DNA from: Vibrio ishigakensis
GTDB lineage: Bacteria; Pseudomonadota; Gammaproteobacteria; Enterobacterales; Vibrionaceae
Length of the DNA: 64,000 nucleotides
Direction: 5' to 3'
Assembly (NCBI RefSeq): GCF_024347675.1
Contig: NZ_AP024882.1
Coordinates: 310,001 to 374,000, forward strand
The position numbers were made by a program, and so were the translations under genes. The notes beneath the pieces were generated by a model. That model saw only the letters and a program-made list of their open reading frames with translations, ran no database searches and had not been told where the DNA came from. Shown here in pieces: positions 28,125 through 35,668 of the stretch. Positions within the stretch are counted from its first letter, which is position 1. The number at the start of each line of letters is the position of its first letter.

Positions 28125-28829
28125 TTAGTGCTCTATCGACGGCTCTTCACGGCAAAACAGATAGCCTTTACCGCGTATGGTTTTAATCTTGTATGGTTGC
28201 TCTGGCGCCTCTTGAAGCTTCTTTCTCACTCGGGCAATGCGATTGTCGATGGAGCGATCAAAGCCATCGTATTCGATACCCCGCAACTCTGCGATCAAGT
28301 CCGTGCGAGCAACGATCTCTCCGGCTTGACTAGCTAGGCGCCAAAGAACATCAAACTCGTTCGAGTTTAGGTCTATCTCTGTATCTCGGATTGTTACAGC
28401 CTTGGCAGTAGCATTGAGTAGCAAGTCTTCAAACTTCAACTGCTGTTTGGTTTGTTCATCAGACACTCGGCGAAGCAAGGCCTTGATATGTGCGAGCATC
28501 ACCTTGGGGCGAACAGGTTTGGTTAAATAGTCATCTGCGCCTACTTCTAGCCCCTTAATCTCATCACCATCTTCAACACAAGCGGTCATAAATATAATGG
28601 GCCCCGAGTAAAAATCTCGCGCCTGAGCACAAACATCAAAACCATCTTTAACCGGCAACATAACATCCAATAGCACTAGATCCGGCTGCTCTTCTTGGAT
28701 CATCTCAAGGGCATAGTCCCCTTGGCTTGCGACCGTGATACTAAAGCCGTGATCAAGCAAGTAATCCCCGATCCACTCAGCAAGAGAGACGTCGTCCTCA
28801 ACAATCAAAATATGAGCTTGTGTCGACAT
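28125..28829 (-). CDS. OmpR-family response regulator, RstA-like
   Basis: 234 residues. The receiver domain has the acidic pocket VEDD, phosphorylated Asp in VLLDVMLPVKDG, Thr in IFMTAC and Lys in DYLTKPVRP. A winged helix follows (about residues 130-230) with LNSNEFDVLWRLASQAGEIV and RSIDNRIARVRKKL, close to E. coli RstA. The ATG at 28829 overlaps the last base of the preceding stop codon, and GGAGG lies 9 bases upstream, so this start is preferred to an upstream frame. The gene lies between DUF3019 and the histidine kinase. Confidence 0.92.
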   Translation of the reverse strand: MSTQAHILIVEDDVSLAEWIGDYLLDHGFSITVASQGDYALEMIQEEQPDLVLLDVMLPVKDGFDVCAQARDFYSGPIIFMTACVEDGDEIKGLEVGADDYLTKPVRPKVMLAHIKALLRRVSDEQTKQQLKFEDLLLNATAKAVTIRDTEIDLNSNEFDVLWRLASQAGEIVARTDLIAELRGIEYDGFDRSIDNRIARVRKKLQEAPEQPYKIKTIRGKGYLFCREEPSIEH

Positions 28830-29218
28830 TAAAATAACCTCCAACCGGACTGACTCTGTTTTGGCGCTTTATATACCCAAGTAACCACCACCTTCACCTC
28901 TGCTAAAGGTTGCTCCTTGCCTAGAGGGACTAGGCTGAAATGCGTGGTTTTTTGGCCTCGAAAGCTATACCTGTATTGCTCCGCATAGTCGCCTTTCCAA
29001 CACACCAATTGCTGCTTTGTTCCATCATTTATCAAGCAGAAGCGACCGTCTTTAGGCGTTTTCCATTCAAACAAGACTTCCTGATAACAGGTTTGCCCCT
29101 TATGAAGGGCGACACACTGCTCAGGAGTCACAGTCAATTGAACACCTTGCTCCTGCGCATGAGAGGGGAAGGCATAGAAAACAAGGCCAAATAAGGGAGT
29201 GACTAGTAGCTTTTTCAT
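28829..29218 (-). CDS. DUF3019-type exported protein
   Basis: 129 residues. The signal peptide MKKLLVTPLFGLVFYAFPSHA is cut before QEQGVQL. The mature domain has four cysteines in two pairs (EQCVALHKGQTCYQ and RFCLINDG / QLVCWKGD), consistent with two disulfides, and ends in aromatic strands (VVVTWVYKA). This pattern matches DUF3019, which is usually found beside RstAB-like two-component systems and MipA. The function is unknown; a periplasmic or envelope sensor accessory is plausible. Its stop shares a base with the regulator start. Confidence 0.82.
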   Translation of the reverse strand: MKKLLVTPLFGLVFYAFPSHAQEQGVQLTVTPEQCVALHKGQTCYQEVLFEWKTPKDGRFCLINDGTKQQLVCWKGDYAEQYRYSFRGQKTTHFSLVPLGKEQPLAEVKVVVTWVYKAPKQSQSGWRLF

Positions 29219-29227
29219 CTCACTCCC

Positions 29228-30097
29228 CTAAAAGACATAACTAACTGAAGTCATAAACGAAGATACATGCCCAGATTGATTAAATGGGCTGTCAGTTATC
29301 TCATCGGACAAAAGATTAAAACGATAGAGAGCACGGAATACGACGTTATTAGTGATGGGATAGGCCGCCCCTAGTTCCAATCCATAGTTGAGAGCACTAT
29401 GGGGCTTATATTGCGGGAAGCGAGAAGTCGCTTCTTCGGCACTCACCGCATACATTGACTGAACGAGCTTGTCGGACGCGTAATTAACGCTACCCAAGGC
29501 ATACAGATTCCAGTTTCTAACCTGCCACGATTTCCCCAGGCGCAGGGAGCTTTGAATACCATTATCATCGTAATAGTCGCCCACCAACCTAAACTGGAAA
29601 ACATAATGATCAGCCCAATAGCGTGTTGCTCGAATTCCGCCGCCAATAAAGGTATTACCGCGATTACTCAAATAGTTGTCACGCTGCGCTTCTGTGTAAC
29701 CCGTCAGATCAACGTCATCTTGTAACTCCCACAAGCTTTGAAAATTCGCGAATATAAAATCGAGCGACCAATTCTCTGAGTTCCAAGCGTTATAACCCAA
29801 ATTGATGCCATCTTGGGATTGATGAACCATCTCAGCAAACAACCCATGATATTGATAGATACCGCTGATCAGCAAAGCTGGCTGATAGGTATTATCGGGT
29901 TGTCTAACATCAAACTGAGTCGAGCCATAAACAGTTGCACCCAATTCAAAATACCCACCGTTGGCAATACGCTCACCACCGTGAGAAACCGTATTTGAAA
30001 TGTCAGATGCGCAGGCAAATAAAGGAAAAGAGATACACGTCAAAATCGATAAATGACGAATAAAATGTCTACACCTGCGATATAAAACAGCCTGCAT
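29228..30097 (-). CDS. MipA/OmpV-family outer membrane protein (operon with TCS)
   Basis: 289 residues. An unusually basic signal region (MQAVLYRRCRHFIRHLSIL) precedes a hydrophobic core ending in FACASD. The rest alternates hydrophobic and polar residues in strands, with WNSENWSLDFIFANF, GGGIRATRYWADH and a terminal SVSYVF for outer-membrane insertion. It is the first gene of the minus-strand operon, 9 bases before DUF3019. Co-transcription with a two-component system suggests the barrel is part of the response or of signal sensing. It is distinct from the ompV-like gene at 23309-24088. Confidence 0.82.
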   Translation of the reverse strand: MQAVLYRRCRHFIRHLSILTCISFPLFACASDISNTVSHGGERIANGGYFELGATVYGSTQFDVRQPDNTYQPALLISGIYQYHGLFAEMVHQSQDGINLGYNAWNSENWSLDFIFANFQSLWELQDDVDLTGYTEAQRDNYLSNRGNTFIGGGIRATRYWADHYVFQFRLVGDYYDDNGIQSSLRLGKSWQVRNWNLYALGSVNYASDKLVQSMYAVSAEEATSRFPQYKPHSALNYGLELGAAYPITNNVVFRALYRFNLLSDEITDSPFNQSGHVSSFMTSVSYVF

Positions 30098-30266
30098 ACT
30101 ATTTACCAGACCACACTTAAGGTTAAATAGTGTGCAATTCTACTTATATTCAATCAGTCAAAAATAAGCATTAGTGAAATCCTTGATTACATTGTTTTAG
30201 CCATTTGATTTCATATAGTTGTATTCTGATTGGAGCTACCAAATTTCCATGAAAAGAGAACAAAGC

Positions 30267-31001
30267 ATGACCCCACCTGTGATTTACCATGACCCAACCT
30301 CTGAACCAAGCCGCGCTGTTCACTGGCTTTGTCTTGAAGCGAATATCCATGTTTCTATTGAATATGTTTGGTTAACGCGAGGCGAGCATGTTTCTGCAGA
30401 GTTTCTAAAGGTAAATCCACTGCATCAGGTACCTGCAATGAAACACGGAGCGTTTTGTCTTTCTGAGGCCAGCGCCATCATGAACTACCTCACCGACCTG
30501 CACGGCGTGAGCGAGCAATGGTTTGGTAATGACATTCAATCTAAGGCGGTGATTAACAAGTATCTTTCTTGGTATCACACTAACCTTAGAAAGACGCTTA
30601 CCCTTGATTACTTCCTGCCAGCTCTATTGATGCCTGTCTATCTTGGTTTTGATAAGCCAGCGGAAGCTGAGATTGAAGCCAAGCTTGAAGCCTTGCTCCA
30701 GATGTTCAGAAACTTGGAATCTATGCTAGAGGGCAAACTGTATCTTACTGGTAACGCCCCTAGTGCTGCCGACATCCTTTATGTGTCCGACCTGGTTGCC
30801 CTAAAGATCGACCCTAATTATCAAGAAATACTGTCTCACTATCCCAATATCATCGCTTGGCTAGCTCGACTAGAATCTCGCCCAGCTTATATCGAGGCGC
30901 ACAAAGCTTGGGAGCATGTTGTCCCTATGATCTTGGAGCTCAATGGAAGCAATAAAGAGTCGCCAGCTTGGGTGGCAGAAGCCTGTGAAGCAGTGCTCTA
31001 A
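30267..31001 (+). CDS. Glutathione S-transferase family protein
   Basis: 244 residues of the GST fold. The thioredoxin-like N-terminal domain has YHDPTSEPSRAVHWLCLEANI, then the cis-Pro motif NPLHQVPAM and the glutathione-binding LSEASAIMNYL. The helical C-terminal domain has the N-capping motif SAADILYVSDL. It is theta-like in order, and the catalytic Ser would be in TSEPSR. Conjugation of an electrophile to glutathione in the cytoplasm is the family role. The start is uncertain: ATG 30267 has AGAG in range, while ATG 30249 would add six residues. Confidence 0.85.
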   Translation: MTPPVIYHDPTSEPSRAVHWLCLEANIHVSIEYVWLTRGEHVSAEFLKVNPLHQVPAMKHGAFCLSEASAIMNYLTDLHGVSEQWFGNDIQSKAVINKYLSWYHTNLRKTLTLDYFLPALLMPVYLGFDKPAEAEIEAKLEALLQMFRNLESMLEGKLYLTGNAPSAADILYVSDLVALKIDPNYQEILSHYPNIIAWLARLESRPAYIEAHKAWEHVVPMILELNGSNKESPAWVAEACEAVL

Positions 31002-31016
31002 CAACCTGAACTAAAT

Positions 31017-31562
31017 TTAAAGGCGATAGTTTTTAATGATCCACTGTTTCTTAACGACTTCAGCTTCATTGCAGTCAGCGAAGATTAGGTCACGAGACAT
31101 ATAAGGACCCGCAATTATCGCTTCGTCCGCAACAAGCACGCATTTGGACTGGTCGCTATGAATGCGGATCTCCATTGAGTCGGCATCGTATACAAACTGC
31201 TGACTCTTTTGCCCTTGGACACAATCAAGTAGGCCAAATGGGTGAGTTGAGTTTTCAGGGTCGCTTAACGTCATGCACTTATTGGCATAGGGCACAGAAC
31301 GTATCTGCCCACTCTCGATTATGTAGCGAAATTGCGTATCTAGAGGCTCCTCTGCAGCAGGTTTACATGAGTGCGCCTGAAGCAGTTCAGAGAACCCTCT
31401 TCCATCGGTATCGATACACCAACCTAGGTTGTCTTTTTCTTCAAGGTTATCGGCAAGATAGATGACGGGGGTAGCTGACTGCAAATCAGGGGCGGAAGCA
31501 AATGCAGAGCAAGAAACTACTAGGGCACAAATTGCCCCAGCCAGAGAAAATTGTCGAACCAT
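31017..31562 (-). CDS. Exported ricin B-like beta-trefoil protein
   Basis: 181 residues. The signal peptide MVRQFSLAGAICALVVSCSAFA is followed by about 155 residues with repeated features of ricin-type lectin folds: GWCIDTDG, KCMTLSD, KCVLV, and Gln-x-aromatic motifs at TQFRY, SQQFVY and KKQWII. At least six cysteines suggest disulfides. It would bind carbohydrate in the periplasm or outside the cell if functional. No enzyme domain is attached, and no neighbouring carbohydrate gene was seen. The assignment rests on the spaced motifs only. Confidence 0.65.
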   Translation of the reverse strand: MVRQFSLAGAICALVVSCSAFASAPDLQSATPVIYLADNLEEKDNLGWCIDTDGRGFSELLQAHSCKPAAEEPLDTQFRYIIESGQIRSVPYANKCMTLSDPENSTHPFGLLDCVQGQKSQQFVYDADSMEIRIHSDQSKCVLVADEAIIAGPYMSRDLIFADCNEAEVVKKQWIIKNYRL

Positions 31563-31657
31563 GACGCGTTCCCAGTTTTGATAGTGACGCCTTTAACCTT
31601 AGCCTGATTTTTCTGAACCATTCGCGTTCTACAGTTTTAGAGTTTGAGCAATAACGT

Positions 31658-32584
31658 CTAAACGGCATCCCAATAACATGGAGAGCCGTATTTTTTCGCC
31701 AAGAAGTCAATCACCACACGCACCTTGGCAGCTAGGTTGTCGGTCTCCAGATACAGAGCATTAATAGACTGTGCCTCGGAACTGGTTGAAACCTTATAGT
31801 CGGTTAGGATTGGTTTAAGCATCCCTGCTCTCAACTCCTCCCCAATCAGCCAGGTTGGAAAAACCACAATGCCAGAGCCGCCCACCGCTCCTGCGACCAG
31901 ACTCTCCGCGTTGTTGCTGTATAAAGACCCCGAAACCTCGAATGGCTCTAGTTTGTCTTTACCCAAGAACCAACGTTGCAAGCCTTTCATTCCCTTAAAA
32001 ACCAGACAGTTATGCATATCTAAATCTTGTGGCGTCTTTGGCTCACCATAGCTTTTTAAATAATCAGGGCTGGCTGCCATCACATAGTTTTGCTCACCAA
32101 AGCGCTTCATACGCAATGAAGAATCCTGAGGCACGCCAATACGGATCATAAGATCGATAGACTCAGCTGCGGGATCAACAAAGTTATCGGTCTGATGTAG
32201 CTCTACTTTGATTAGCGGGTATTGTTCTAAAAGTTCAGAAAGATAAGGAGCAATGTGCAACCGCCCAAAGGCCACCGGCGCACTTATCTTTATGGTGCCC
32301 CTCGCGGTGTCAGCACGTTGCTCGATACGTTCAACCACCAGCTCATATTGCTCAATGATCTCAGAACACTGCTTAGCAAAGGCTGCTCCTTCGTCGGTGA
32401 GGGAAATAGAACGGGTGTGACGATGTAGCAGCTTAGTGCCTACTTTCTCTTCGAGCTGAGCCATCTTTCTCGATACTGAAGAGGGGGTCATGTCCTGTCG
32501 TCTCGCCACCTCAGAAAAGTTACCGAACTGAGTCGTCATCAAAAAAAGCTTTATCTCTAAGAGGGTTACATCGTAATTCACCAA
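31658..32584 (-). CDS. LysR-family transcriptional regulator
   Basis: 308 residues. The N-terminal winged helix has FLMTTQFGNFSEVARRQDMTPSSVSRKMAQLE (about residues 14-45). A periplasmic-binding-like effector domain follows (about 90-300) with GTIKISAPVAFGRLHIAPYL, and the C-terminus is AVRSGH-like but diverged. It is of the DsdC/YafC subgroup that often regulates adjacent oxidoreductases. It lies downstream, same strand, of the CMD-VOC-YdcZ operon but beyond a terminator, so its targets are not certain; that operon is the most obvious candidate. Confidence 0.9.
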   Translation of the reverse strand: MVNYDVTLLEIKLFLMTTQFGNFSEVARRQDMTPSSVSRKMAQLEEKVGTKLLHRHTRSISLTDEGAAFAKQCSEIIEQYELVVERIEQRADTARGTIKISAPVAFGRLHIAPYLSELLEQYPLIKVELHQTDNFVDPAAESIDLMIRIGVPQDSSLRMKRFGEQNYVMAASPDYLKSYGEPKTPQDLDMHNCLVFKGMKGLQRWFLGKDKLEPFEVSGSLYSNNAESLVAGAVGGSGIVVFPTWLIGEELRAGMLKPILTDYKVSTSSEAQSINALYLETDNLAAKVRVVIDFLAKKYGSPCYWDAV

Positions 32585-32633
32585 GTCTCTCCACTGACCT
32601 ATGTTCTACTAATCAAGCTTAATAGCCGCGCAT

Positions 32634-32660
32634 AAAAAAAGACAAGCCGAAGCTTGTCTT
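32634..32660 (-). terminator. Rho-independent terminator
   Basis: Minus-strand GACAAGC / GCTTGTC with a TTCG loop followed by seven U residues, 4 bases beyond the stop of the HapK-like gene. It ends the five-gene operon. Confidence 0.9.
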
Positions 32661-32664
32661 GATA

Positions 32665-32994
32665 TTAATTAGAAAGGATATTTTGGGTACTCACAAAATG
32701 CGCATCTTGAGTAAAGGCTTGGAACTGCTCTATCACCTTCTGCATCTCAGGAGACTGGATATCCTCCAAGAACGCGGCCTCAGACTCTATCTGAATGACC
32801 TCGAAATATTGCCACGGAGAAGCGGTTTCTTGTCCTAGCAGACTCAGCCCCTTAAATACCTCGAAAGATGAAACACTCTTGAGTTGATTAACCGTCGGTA
32901 GGTCAATCTGTTTTGCCCAATTAAGGTAGTCTGATTCTTGAGTTTCAGGTTTTAGATTGAAGAAGACCATTAGGGTTCTAGCTGGGTTCTGCAC
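32665..32994 (-). CDS. HapK/RedY-like small protein
   Basis: 109 residues with no signal or membrane segment. Its pattern suggests the dimeric alpha-beta barrel (Dabb-like) fold seen in RedY/HapK proteins: MVFFNLKPETQESDYLNWAKQIDLPTV, then SFEVFKG and YFEVIQIES. Family members are linked to handling of polyketide or pyrrole intermediates in prodigiosin-like pathways, but many are in unrelated contexts. It overlaps the preceding YdcZ gene by 17 bases, implying coupled translation, and ends the operon. The role in this operon is unknown. Confidence 0.6.
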   Translation of the reverse strand: MQNPARTLMVFFNLKPETQESDYLNWAKQIDLPTVNQLKSVSSFEVFKGLSLLGQETASPWQYFEVIQIESEAAFLEDIQSPEMQKVIEQFQAFTQDAHFVSTQNILSN

Positions 32995-33451
32995 AAGGCG
33001 ACTCCTGAGTTAAAGGTTTATTTGCAAAATAGATACAAGCCAGTGCCAAAGTGATGCAGACCATTGCTGCCACTCGCCAGTAGTTCAGCTCAATTGGGCT
33101 ATTTCCAAGCCAGCCCTGAGTGTCGATGACTAGGCTCATGCTCATCTGACCCAAGATCGTCGCCACGGTCGCAACTGCAACACCCACTCTTGGGACTGCC
33201 GCCACCATCACTAGCATATAGACGATGCCAAACAGCGCGCCCACTAGTTGCCACTTAGGCACGCTAAGCAAGTTGGCTTCATAGCTTGGTTCAAAAAAGA
33301 AGATCAAAAGTGCGGTCACAACGGTGCCAACACCAAAGGTCAACAAAGAGCTCTCAATAACGCCAACCTTAGCCCCCAAACGACCGTTAATTGCCGCTTG
33401 CGCGCTTAGCGCCATACCTGAGGCGATGGCAAGCAAGATAACAATGAGCAT
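32978..33451 (-). CDS. YdcZ-like (DUF606) small DMT membrane protein, subunit A
   Basis: 157 residues with five hydrophobic helices, of the short drug/metabolite transporter type (five-TM half proteins). Motifs are SAQAAINGRLGAKVG near the N-terminus and the glycine-rich KWQLVGALFGIVYML in the middle. Half-size DMT proteins usually dimerise; the partner may be the homologous gene immediately upstream. The start ATG shares a base with that gene's stop. The substrate is unknown. Confidence 0.85.
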   Translation of the reverse strand: MLIVILLAIASGMALSAQAAINGRLGAKVGVIESSLLTFGVGTVVTALLIFFFEPSYEANLLSVPKWQLVGALFGIVYMLVMVAAVPRVGVAVATVATILGQMSMSLVIDTQGWLGNSPIELNYWRVAAMVCITLALACIYFANKPLTQESPCAEPS

Positions 33452-33891
33452 TATTGCGCTCCTAGATAAACGAATAATAAAGCTAGAGCGATGAAGCCTA
33501 GCCCTAATGTGCGCAAGGGATTAGGCGCCTGTTTAGGCATGCCAAACCAGCCAAAGTAATCGATAGCAAAGCTCTTGGTGATCTGCCCAAACAGCACACA
33601 GATCATGGTCATCGCAACCCCAAGAATTGGAGTAGAAAGCGTCAATACCACCACATAGATAGGCCCAAGTAGGCCCCCAATCAGTTGCCATTTAGAGATA
33701 TTTTGCCAATCTGTGAATGTTGCGTGTGGGGTAAACAATCGAATAAGCCATAACAGTGCGGTACCTACGCCAAAGATGCTTAAAGTCGCCCAAAGATGAC
33801 CAACTTGCTCTCCCAGAGGGCCAAGTAGGCCCGCCTCAAAGGAGAGCCCCATGCCTGCGGCCACAATCAGGCCAATAAAGAGTAAGTTCAT
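33451..33891 (-). CDS. YdcZ-like (DUF606) small DMT membrane protein, subunit B
   Basis: 146 residues with five hydrophobic helices. It is homologous to the next gene in the SFEAGLLGPLGEQVG and KWQLIGGLLGPIYVV segments. A pair of unequal half-proteins suggests an obligate heterodimer exporter, as in other paired small transporters. It overlaps the upstream VOC gene by 4 bases (ATGA) and the downstream one by 1 base. The substrate is unknown; genes upstream suggest a reactive aromatic or lactone compound. Confidence 0.85.
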   Translation of the reverse strand: MNLLFIGLIVAAGMGLSFEAGLLGPLGEQVGHLWATLSIFGVGTALLWLIRLFTPHATFTDWQNISKWQLIGGLLGPIYVVVLTLSTPILGVAMTMICVLFGQITKSFAIDYFGWFGMPKQAPNPLRTLGLGFIALALLFVYLGAQ

Positions 33892-34403
33892 CGTGGGTCA
33901 AACAAGGCTACGTTAGATTCGCGAGCGTAGGCCTTACCGTTTGGATAAGAAACCAACTCAAGCTGCATGCCCCAAGGCGCCATAAAGTACACCCAAGACT
34001 CACCTTCAGTCAGGCCATCGGTCATCACGGTTGGTTCGCCCAACACTTGAATGCCTTGCTCTTTCAGGTAGCTCACCGCCACATCAATATCGTCAACATA
34101 AAACGCCATATGATGACCGCCAATATCAGCATTATTAGGCGCCTGCTTATTACGCGGAGCCGTATCTGCGTATTCAAAGATCTCTAGGTTGATACCTCGA
34201 GCGCTCATCACCGCAATCTTGGTGATTTCAGCACGCGGATTCACATTCAAATGATCAGCCATCCAGTTATCGTCAGATGCAAACGGACCGAACTCGTACG
34301 CCAATTCAAAATCAAAGTGGTCACGGAAGAAGGCAATCGCCTCATCTAGGTTTGGAACCGTAAATCCAATGTGATCGGGTTTCTTTAGTCCTGGAATAGC
34401 CAT
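33888..34403 (-). CDS. VOC-family protein (glyoxalase/dioxygenase superfamily)
   Basis: 171 residues with two VOC modules. Candidate metal ligands are His in DHIGFTVPN, Glu in INLEIFEY, the paired His in IGGHHMAFYVDD and Glu in MQLELVSYP. It resembles members that act on short-chain metabolites in degradation operons. It overlaps the upstream CMD gene by one base and the downstream YdcZ gene by four. Metal binding is expected; the reaction cannot be assigned. Confidence 0.87.
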   Translation of the reverse strand: MAIPGLKKPDHIGFTVPNLDEAIAFFRDHFDFELAYEFGPFASDDNWMADHLNVNPRAEITKIAVMSARGINLEIFEYADTAPRNKQAPNNADIGGHHMAFYVDDIDVAVSYLKEQGIQVLGEPTVMTDGLTEGESWVYFMAPWGMQLELVSYPNGKAYARESNVALFDPR

Positions 34404-34762
34404 TAGATATCACCTCGCTCGTGACGAATCTTGTTCAGTGCACCCATAGTGGTCGCGCCCTTGTTAAAGCCGGTGTAGGTAGATGCAAATACGATAAGCT
34501 CTTCAATCTCTTCGTAGGTGGCACCTTGTTTAAGAGCCATATCCACATGCGCACCAAATGGGTTGCCCTCACCTGTTACGTTCACTGCCATCTGGTCGAT
34601 GGCAATAGAGATCAACGCCTTAGTCTTCTGGTCGATAAGGGGCATACCCCAAGCTTCTCCCGCAACACGGACGGTCATATCACCCCATACCGGGTTGATA
34701 GATTTAAGGCCAGTAATCAAGGCTTGGTCATCAAGCACTGCATTTTTGTATTTGGTGGTCAT
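34403..34762 (-). CDS. Carboxymuconolactone decarboxylase-family protein
   Basis: 119 residues, all-helical AhpD-like fold. The region ALISIAIDQMAVNVTGEGNPFGAHVDMALKQGATYEEI matches CMD proteins. It lacks the CxxC pair of peroxidase-type AhpD, so a PcaC-like, non-redox activity is more likely. It is the first gene of the five-gene operon with VOC, two YdcZ and a HapK-like protein. The promoter should lie in 34763-34850, before the divergent pilin gene. Confidence 0.85.
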   Translation of the reverse strand: MTTKYKNAVLDDQALITGLKSINPVWGDMTVRVAGEAWGMPLIDQKTKALISIAIDQMAVNVTGEGNPFGAHVDMALKQGATYEEIEELIVFASTYTGFNKGATTMGALNKIRHERGDI

Positions 34763-35079
34763 GGTTCATGCCCTCATAAAGTTGTTTAGGTCGCATCAGC
34801 GAATGAGGGGCATTATAGGGAGAGGTTTTTTTGGAAAAACCAGATAGCTGGAACATCACTTATGCAGGATCTGCACAAATACATTAAATGAAGAACACAG
34901 GTGTCTACTTCTATAACGCAGCACTAAAGTTTCATAGAAGAATTGTTTCTTATATATAAGCAAAAGATAAGAAGATGAGTTATTTTCTAATCAAGCTCAC
35001 AAATATAAGCTCACATGTTATATAAAAATTATATATAATTCTCGCGTTAATCATCCCATACAATTTTTCTCATACGGAT
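34763..35079. promoter_or_regulatory. AT-rich divergent region with candidate pilin promoter
   Basis: Contains no gene. A -10 TATAAT at 35034-35039 lies within an AT-rich tract 40 bases before the pilin start. The -35 match is poor, suggesting activator dependence. Unlike the other pilin locus, no GEMM aptamer is visible upstream of this pilin. The promoter of the leftward CMD operon is expected at the left edge. Confidence 0.35.
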
Positions 35080-35613
35080 ATGATAGATAAAAATAATAAA
35101 ACCAAAAGAACTTTTGGCTTTACATTAATAGAGTTAATCGTAGTGCTCGTTGTTCTCGGTACACTAGCGGTTGTTGCATTGCCGAGATTTCTCAACTATT
35201 CGGTAGATTCTCGTATCGCCACCCTTGAAACCATAGCTGGCAGGGTTCAAGAGGCTGTTCAAAATGCCCAAGCAATCAAGAACATAGATGATAGAGTCTA
35301 TAAGAATGGTAGCGAAGAGTACTTAAGATTTAGTCCAGGAGTAGATCTTCTTTTGACTAATGGTCAGATGGATGGTGGTGAATATTGCCATGCTATTGGA
35401 CTACTCGATAAAGGCTTAGCAAAAAACAAAGACGCGAATTCCCCCGATGGTAAATATCGGTGTAAATATGAAAACAATCAGAAATCATTTATTCAAGACA
35501 ATGCTTTATCTCAAGAAGAATGTTATATTTCAATAAGTGTTAGAAAGCATCTGGCAGAACCATTAATTGAATTATCGTGTAAAGGAAATACTAGCGAGTG
35601 CTTGTGTCCTTGA
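35080..35613 (+). CDS. MSHA-like type IV prepilin (orphan, paralogue of 5557-6075)
   Basis: 177 residues. A 13-residue basic leader ends in G before FTLIELIVVLVVLG, the prepilin peptidase site and hydrophobic helix. ALPRFLNYS follows, as in MshA. Globular landmarks shared with the paralogue at 5557 are SPGVDL, GEYC-AIGLLD, YRCKYEN, DNALSQ and a C-terminal ECLC. Length and cysteine positions are conserved, so the two are duplicates that have diverged. No assembly genes are adjacent. It is convergent with the gene carrying tandem c-di-GMP riboswitches and shares a terminator with it. The ribosome site is weak. Confidence 0.85.
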   Translation: MIDKNNKTKRTFGFTLIELIVVLVVLGTLAVVALPRFLNYSVDSRIATLETIAGRVQEAVQNAQAIKNIDDRVYKNGSEEYLRFSPGVDLLLTNGQMDGGEYCHAIGLLDKGLAKNKDANSPDGKYRCKYENNQKSFIQDNALSQEECYISISVRKHLAEPLIELSCKGNTSECLCP

Positions 35614-35618
35614 TTAAT

Positions 35619-35647
35619 AAAGCCGATATTTAAAATATCGGCTTTTT
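35619..35647. terminator. Bidirectional terminator
   Basis: Twelve-bp stem AAAGCCGATATT / AATATCGGCTTT with a 3-base loop and T-run, between the convergent pilin and three-repeat protein genes. Confidence 0.9.
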
Positions 35648-35668
35648 ATTTAGTAAATTTCAAATAAC

